DNA of 64,000 bases from positions 248,001-312,000 of the forward strand of contig JBAMDO010000001.1 in assembly GCA_037074765.1 (NCBI GenBank), read 5' to 3'. Both the position numbers and the translations under genes were made by a program. Of this stretch, positions 57,901-64,000 are shown piece after piece. The stretch is from Mansonella perstans (taxonomy: Eukaryota; Nematoda; Chromadorea; Rhabditida; Onchocercidae). Each line of letters starts with the position of its first letter. Positions within the stretch are counted from its first letter, which is position 1. Below the pieces are notes generated by a model that was given only the letters and a program-made list of their open reading frames with translations, was not told the origin of the DNA and did not search any database.

Positions 57901-60900
57901 CAATTCAATTTCTAATTTTCTTTTTGGCAAAAATTGAATTATTATTCTAAATCGCTCTGTCCAATAATTTCTTAGGTTTTGTCCATCTTCTCCTTATGAT
58001 TAACGATAAATGACAAATTTTATCCTTTAATCAAATTTCAAAGTCGTTAATTAAATACACAACTAGATCCAAATTAGCGAGTTATTTCATTGAGTAAGAT
58101 TCATATCTTCAACTTCAAAATGATGTCATCCGAAAAAAACAATATTTTTTTGAATAATTTCATATCTATCTTTGTTAGAAGGAGGAAGAAAAGGAAAGAA
58201 GAATGTGTCAAAAAAATCTATCTGAAATTCTTAAGCATTTATATTACTGTGATACCACTATCACAAATAGCAATACTATATAATATAATTCGAACAAAGG
58301 ATATCACGATAAAGATCTAAAGATCGAATGAATAAAAGATCGGATGCAAATTAACAGTTCAAGCAATTCTTTATTTTATCTTACAATTTTTTAATTAATA
58401 AAGCTAATAATATTAGACGAAAAGAAAGAAAAAGGACAGAAAAAACAATTAAAATTTTATCAAACTTCTTTTTAATTACAGTTGAAATTTTATCAAGCTT
58501 CTTTTTAATTACAGTTAAAATCAGGCTTCTTTTTCCAGCTGCAACGTAAGAAGCTCCTTTTAAATTGTTCACTTGTTTTAACAATCAAAAATAATCATTC
58601 ATTGCAACTCTAATGCTTTTATTATTTTGTAAATAATTTATAGGCAATGAAACACTTCGAGCACACATGTACAAGCAACATCAGATTTCACGAATGTTCA
58701 TGTGTCGTTGCTGTAACTGGGCTTTCCCGGACAAAACAAGTTTGCACATGCATATGCAGGTGTTCCATTGTTTTTTAATTAATTAAAGTGATAATGGAAA
58801 CACTTTTACAAACAATTTTTTGGAAAATTTTTCTTTAAAAAAAAAGTTTTTTTATTTGGAAATTTTCTTTTTTTTTAGAAATTTTGGAAAGTTCGGATTT
58901 GAAAGGAGCTGTGATTTTAATGTAATAAATATTTTGAATGCTTTTGAATTTGCAGGCAAAAGAGGAGGGGAAAACGATATCGGTTCCGGTGATCGGTAAA
59001 GGTAATCCTCCTGCTACACATCAAAATCAGCACCAACGGGAGCAGCAACAGCAACAACAAAATGAGAATCTAACTGGTCAGACCGGATTGACAGAAAAAG
59101 GGCGTCATTCACCGCAACTTTCAACACTTCATGTTCCGCAACCACGAGTTCCAGCAACAAATCCGTTTGCTCCATTACAGCTTCATTCTTTAGTTGGACT
59201 TGCACCGCAACAAGCAGTTAGCCTTACTGAACAAACCTGTAAGTTGTTAGAAGACTAATAATAGCAATCAAAGTTTATTAAACATATTTCTCCTATACTT
59301 GATGATTAATCTTATAGCACTGCAAGCAGCAGCAGCTTTATTCCCATCAATGGCTCTTCTCCGAGATGCATCCGGAAGTGGAACGCATGTGGATGACTTG
59401 ATGTCAAAATTACGTGAGCGTCTGATGCTAAATAATTTGGTTGCGCAATCTAGCTTTGGTCTTGCCGCATGGCTTTCGACTTACCCAAAAATGGATCAAT
59501 CAAGTGAAAATTTTTTATTTTTAATAATTCAAAATTAAGAAAAGAGCAAAAAAACAAGTTAATTTAAATGAATTTAATAAAGTTTTATCATAGATGCAAA
59601 TGGTGGAAATCCGTTGGATATATGTTCATCAAAGGATTCTGATGTCAACTTAGCTGCTGAAGAGGACGAAATTAATGTTGACAAAGAGTATGACGATGAT
59701 ATGATGACTGATAGGAGTAGTACCGAGCAGCATCAATCGCACATTGTATTACATTGCTTCGTTTTTCGTTTTGTTTTATTAGAAGTAGAAATGAATTTCA
59801 AACGATTAGGGACTTACTGCATATACTATCAATCAGAAAATCCATTAGAAGTAATATTCGATGAGGTATTCTTGGATTACTCTCGGATCATAAAATCTTT
59901 ATAACATGATGATAATATATATTTGTAATTAAAAATCTTGTTTATTAAGTCAAAAAGTTATTTAAACACAACGATTTATTGCTTCAGTTGGAATTAGATG
60001 GAAAGCATACAAAAGCAACAAAAACAGAGACGTCAATAAATCTTGAAGAAAGCAATAAAACTAACATTAATGTCGAACGACCTAAAAGTGCAAATGAAAT
60101 TGAAGATGATAAAAAGTATGTCATCAGATTCCATTTTAAATTCTTGCAAAAGATTTTTATTTTTCACGAACATTTATGCATATATATATATATATGTGTT
60201 AATGAAAGAATGCCTTCAGAATCCTGCATGAATCCTTGTTGAGGCCAGCTTCTAATGTTGCAATTGGATTTGTTTCATCTAAAACAATGCCAAATTTACG
60301 TTCAGCAATAAATAGCTCCTCAAAGCATGGTAGCTTAATATTGAAAAACGATGAATGCAAAGTGCTTCTGAACGGTATTACGGTAAGTGTTGGTAATAGT
60401 TTAGTAGTGATAATAATTTCTTTGACTTTTCACAATTTTTATGTTGTAAATATTTCGATATAATTGAAATTTAGATTATATTGGGATGAGCATATTAATT
60501 TCCAGAGTAAATCTTCAGGAAAAAATGATTCTTATCCAGATGAATGATTTGCTTCTGGTAGAATTAAAGTAGTCAGTGAGAAGTTTCTAAAACTGTTTAA
60601 TTTACCATGATTCAGCTTGTAACTTACATTCTGAAATCAATAACCAGTCTTAGAGCATCTTATAAATAAGATTTACTTTTAAGGACTGCTTTATTTCTAT
60701 TCTTTTATGATCCATTTGCAGAACAATAACATTGACAGTCTTATGGTCAACAACAATAATAATGCCAATAAAGGAAAGCATACGGTAAGCGAATCATCCG
60801 ATCCTATTGAAAGTCACATATCACCGTCGGAAACTCACAGCAGTACAAGTAATGGTACATCACCGCCTGCATCTCGAGAATGCTACGAATGTGCGATCTA

Positions 60901-61494
60901 CAGGGGAAAGTTGGCAATGGCTGAAAATAGATGTCGTTATTTGGAAGGAAAAACTGCTACTCTTCAAGTAAATTTTAATAATGCCAGTTTTTCCAATGAT
61001 TTTAAAAAATTTTTAAGGTTCCAAATCTTTCCAAATTTCTTTCTAGTTGTTTTTAATTGGCAGTCTTTTGCAGTTATTTTGAAATTTAAAAGTATGAAAA
61101 TAGACAGGTTTTCTCGAAAAGTTCACAAAATTACTTCCTTGTTACCAATTAATTTTTTCTTTTGTTCGGTTGACATTGTTCTGTTTGTAAAAGGTGACAA
61201 TTATTTTTTTCTTTTAATCAAATATTTCACATATATCACAACATATATATCGTATTTGCTATATTTTAGTCAGATGCGATCCGCCTTAGTACCCGTGTGA
61301 CAACATCCGAGAATTCAGCTCGGCAATATGAGCAAGAGGGTCGCTTTCTAAGAGAACAAAACGAAATTTTGCAACGAAAAATACTGGAATGTCAGGAGAA
61401 AACTTTAGCATTTATGCAAGCTGATCAGGCGACTAATGCCCAAGCTGTAGCGTTATATTTAAACGATATCCTAAAGACGACTTTTCTCCGATAA
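39771..61494 (+). CDS. C2H2 zinc-finger transcription factor with C-terminal coiled coil
   Basis: Twelve exons in continuous phase give 666 aa: 39771-39933, 43563-43690, 44327-44417, 44832-44951, 58644-58759, 58956-59238, 59318-59503, 59594-59745, 59988-60115, 60220-60382, 60722-60967, 61270-61494 (TAA). The N-terminus is acidic and Ser-rich. Finger 1 (in exon 4) is C-X2-C-X12-H-X4-H, starting [10 protein letters not shown]. Finger 2 (CTLCRKEIT / [13 protein letters not shown]) has the same spacing but is split by the 13.7-kb intron 4, with both cysteines in exon 4 and both histidines in exon 5. A third, atypical finger starts [10 protein letters not shown] and lacks a normal second histidine spacing. 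A Gln/Pro-rich linker, an acidic segment ([18 protein letters not shown]) and an Asn/Ser-rich segment follow. The C-terminal 100 residues form a coiled coil ([30 protein letters not shown]). It is probably a nuclear DNA-binding regulator. No named orthologue is assigned. Confidence 0.85.
41220..41626 (+). repeat. Paired 48-bp element with two palindromes
   Basis: Bases 41220-41267 and 41579-41626 are near-identical copies (two or three differences), 359 bp apart. Each carries the palindromes CCCGGG and TTGAAATTTCAA separated by a short AGG spacer. They are direct repeats within intron 1 of the zinc-finger gene. Confidence 0.8.
43064..43097 (+). repeat. (CT)n microsatellite
   Basis: A short run of CT dinucleotides with one interruption (CCATCC), in intron 1 of the zinc-finger gene. 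Confidence 0.85.
44952..55391 (+). other. 5' part of 13.7-kb intron 4
   Basis: AT-rich intron between zinc-finger exon 4 and the helix-turn-helix exon. No exon chain is supported. It contains a short perfect hairpin at 46676-46691 and a (CCAT)n array at 54788-54955. Around 52-54 kb there are long homopolymeric T and A runs. Its last part probably includes the promoter for the HTH exon. Confidence 0.6.
54788..54955 (+). repeat. (CCAT)n tetranucleotide array
   Basis: About 40 near-perfect CCAT/ATCC units, with single variants near the start (CTAT) and middle (CCGT). Frames reading Pro-Ser-Ile-His repeats in both strands are products of the array and not genes. Confidence 0.97.
55405..56161 (+). 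CDS. psq/CENP-B-type helix-turn-helix exon, probable alternative 5' end
   Basis: An open exon of 252 codons, ATG at 55405, 13 bases after a TTACTTCAG acceptor (ends 55392). It starts [10 protein letters not shown], then a Ser run and a Gly/Asp-rich run. The DNA-binding domain is at about residues 105-170: [20 protein letters not shown], then a second helix pair around [20 protein letters not shown], then the basic SRKRKLRG. This is the three-helix pattern of CENP-B N-terminal and psq HTH domains. A His/Gln tract follows. The exon ends ...KRG in phase 1 at a CGGG/GTAATG donor, the same phase as zinc-finger exon 4, so it can splice to 58644 and share all downstream exons, giving 751 aa. If unspliced, the frame stops at 56250. 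Its start cannot follow exon 4 in frame, so it is an alternative first exon or a nested gene rather than an internal exon. Confidence 0.7.
56162..58643 (+). other. 3' part of intron 4
   Basis: AT-rich intron between the HTH exon and shared exon 5. I see no coding exon. The end carries a cluster of three acceptor-like sites at 58452-58538. Confidence 0.65.
58452..58538 (+). repeat. 33-bp tandem duplication of acceptor-like sequence
   Basis: The units 58452-58484 and 58485-58517 both contain CTTCTTTTTAATTACAG, and a third CTTCTTTTTCCAG ends at 58538. Each reads as a 3' splice acceptor, and they lie 105 to 165 bases before the true exon-5 acceptor. They are followed by CTGCAAC/GTAAG, which is donor-like. 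Confidence 0.7.
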
Positions 61495-64000
61495 TTCAGT
61501 CTTTTGCGCCTTTACTTCCTATCATTTTCCTTTTGTTCTAACTCTGCTCATTATTGCCTATACCTTTCACTTCAGAAAAGTTTATTTCTTCCTTTTCTCA
61601 TCCCATTTAAAAATTGATGTTTTTCTTTCTTTTTTTTTTTGTATTTTGTCGCCTTAAATTTTACCTGTTCATTTCATCTACTTGTTTTCAGTTTGTCTGT
61701 TAATTTGTTTACCTCGTGATAGAGAAATAAGCTTCACTTTTACTTTCATTACAATGAAAATGGCTTAGTACATTTCATTTCAATATTAAACATTTTAAAA
61801 ATTAGGAGAAAATTTTGGAAAGAAGAAATGAATTAAAGACTTGTAGCAATATTTAAGATCGTTTCGAATTATTTGTTAAGAAATGAAATATTCAGAAGAA
61901 AAAAAAGAAAATAAAACTATCAGCCTGCTAGTATGCTCATTAATGATGAGATCTGTAAAAATTACGATCGAAGAAAATTTTAAATTTTTCGTCATTTTTT
62001 ATGCCACGCAAAATATGAATTTCATAGAGATATGTGACATAAAACAAGAAATGTGTGCACCCTATTACAAGGACCCGGTTTTTAAATGAAATTTATTAAC
62101 TTTTTTTATTGTAGTGACGATAGAATATTTCTGTTACTTGATTAACAATTTACTTTGTATTATATGCCGTTGTTCGTTTTTACTCTTTTTGCCTTCGTAA
62201 GAATTTTTTTTTTTCTTCTTTAGTGCAATATGCATTTGTGCATTAATAATAATTCGACTTTTATTAGTAATAGTGAAGCTGCCTTTATTTATAAGAGACT
62301 TAGTGAAACACTCCAAAAAAAGATATTTAAGCTTAAGACTTAAGCTTACCTGTGTTTTCTGTTCAGCATTTTTGAAAACAAATTGATCTTTATGCTTTCG
62401 TTGCAAGAAAACAAAATTAGAAATGAAATTTATTTCGTGAAAAATTAAATTAATGGAAATCATTTTCAATCAAATAATAGATATATCATCTCAGTGCTAT
62501 CAGCTTTTGAAAGCAATAATGATAATGAGGCAAATCGATAAATTTTAATGATATTTTTGGAGTGCTTAATTCACAACCTTCAAATTTATTCCGTCTATTT
62601 ATGATGGAAGGTTTAATTTAATTTTTGTCTTTCGATTTGAAATTTTGGATTGTTTCACTTATTCTTAACTTACCCCAGTGTGCATTACTTCATTTATTTC
62701 ATCAGTTTGCAGTCTGTGATTCTCTTTGATATCCAATTGTCTTTCGGCTTTTTCCTTTTTTTTTTTGTTATGTGAAATATTTTTTCGAAGTTTCAAAATC
62801 AATTTTAGATAAATGTCTTAAATTATCCTCTTGAAAAATATTAATTGCAATTATGCAAATATAGTGTCTCTTGTAGCACGCCACAGCGAAGATTTTTCTT
62901 TTGTAAAGTTTGACTTTTTTCTTCAAAATTGCATTTTTAGGCAGACTGTAATTCAAATTAACAGTGAAGAAATTGTTCAGTTTTTTCATCATTTATTCAT
63001 TATCACTACTTATTATCATTATTATAACTATCATTATTATTATTCAAACGCTAAATTCTGTTGAAATAAAGAACGAAGACTTTTGAAATGAATGTTCTCA
63101 CAATGAGATACAAATACGTCGGATTTCAAAAATTTCGGTTAAGATTTCTAGTGTGCAGAAGTAATATATTCTAAAATGTATATGCAAAAATTTTTGATAC
63201 TATATTTAAAAGCAGGTGTTGAAGGAACAAAAAAAAAAAACAAATATTGAATACCGTATCAAAGGCATTTTTCATTTAAAAGATCTAGCATTCATATATT
63301 TGCAGATATGTTTTTAAAAATTTCAAGAATTTCTACCATGTCAATTTTTCAACTTGAACTTTTTATAAAACCATAGCTTGTCTTTGTAGAAAGAGGATGA
63401 AATTTCAGTTTATTCATGACAGTAATTTTTGCCACCTATTTGTGAGTGCGACTTCTGACGATTCGTTTTCAAATGAAGAATTTAAATTTAATCTCATAGA
63501 TTTCTTTTTTAATGAAATCAATAGAACAGAAATGTTGAGATTTTAAACAAAACTTTTCCAATGGCACAATATTTCACATTTGCTGTTAAATTTATAGAAA
63601 AAGCAAACAGAAAAATATTCTGGAAAATAAATGAATTGATCGATAATTACAATGGGCACAAGTTCATTACTTCTTCCCAGCTCTTCCTCACCTCTGCACT
63701 GTCTTTTTTTACTTTCGCAGTTTTAGAAGGCATTCATTTTCACTTTATACCAAAAAAATTGTTAAAATGTTCTGAAAAAAAAAGCTCAAATATTTTTATG
63801 ATGGTTGTTTGTTATGTAAGTCTATATCTTTCCAATTTATATTAATTGCACTATGTTTTTTTCCCCAAATTTAAACTGTGACAAATTTACTGGAAAAAAG
63901 TTGATGGATCAGTTTTACTTTTCTTCAATTTACTTCGTCTTACTTCTCTTTTTTTATCATGAATTAATTTTCAGTATTTTAAAGAATTATGTTTTTGCGA
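61495..64000. other. 3' flank of zinc-finger gene
   Basis: No supported gene on either strand to the window end. Plus-strand AATAAA motifs occur at 61910-61915 and 63065-63070 and could end the transcript. Short open frames of 60-110 codons here are AT-rich and lack splice or family support. Confidence 0.55.

Overview
The window looks like nuclear chromosomal DNA of a parasitic nematode, most likely a filarial (clade III) species. The grounds are about 70% A+T, short phased introns with TTTCAG-type acceptors, AG acceptors sitting just 5' of start codons (typical spliced-leader trans-splice sites), CAT and CCAT microsatellites, and protein-coding genes whose closest recognisable relatives are animal. 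The species call is inference. I see no tRNA, rRNA, CRISPR array, intact transposon or bacterial-style gene. Most open frames over about 60 codons are chance runs. The genes were rebuilt by hand from splice sites, reading phase and family similarity.

Layout. (1) 73-2273, plus: ATG101/EPG-9, the autophagy-initiation HORMA protein. (2) 3655-8775, plus: POLA2 (DNA polymerase alpha-primase B subunit), 13 exons, 582 codons. (3) 9406-16634, minus: SFSWAP/SWAP splicing regulator, 19 exons, 823 codons, with two SURP modules and a basic tail; it converges on POLA2. (4) 17503-22183, minus: an 18-exon, 779-codon gene whose family I cannot name. It lies 0.87 kb upstream of SFSWAP on the same strand, so the two could share a transcription unit. 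(5) 22.2-27.8 kb: no gene seen. (6) 27789-29179, minus: a small coiled-coil protein with an uncertain first exon. (7) 29.2-39.8 kb: gene-free, with microsatellites and a GC-rich element at 38230-38288 that folds on paper into a three-way junction. (8) 39771-61494, plus: a large transcription-factor locus. Twelve exons encode a C2H2 zinc-finger protein of 666 aa with a C-terminal coiled coil. Its 13.7-kb fourth intron holds a 757-bp exon (55405-56161) coding for a psq/CENP-B-type helix-turn-helix. That exon ends in the phase needed to splice onto the shared 3' exons. (9) 61.5-64 kb: 3' flank, no gene seen.

The named genes are housekeeping: autophagy initiation, replication priming and RNA splicing. 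The zinc-finger locus is the most unusual part. Its second finger is split across the 13.7-kb intron, so use of the HTH exon would swap one DNA-binding module for another while keeping the same C-terminal half. Exon coordinates come from reading by eye and could be off by a base in places; no transcript data were available.
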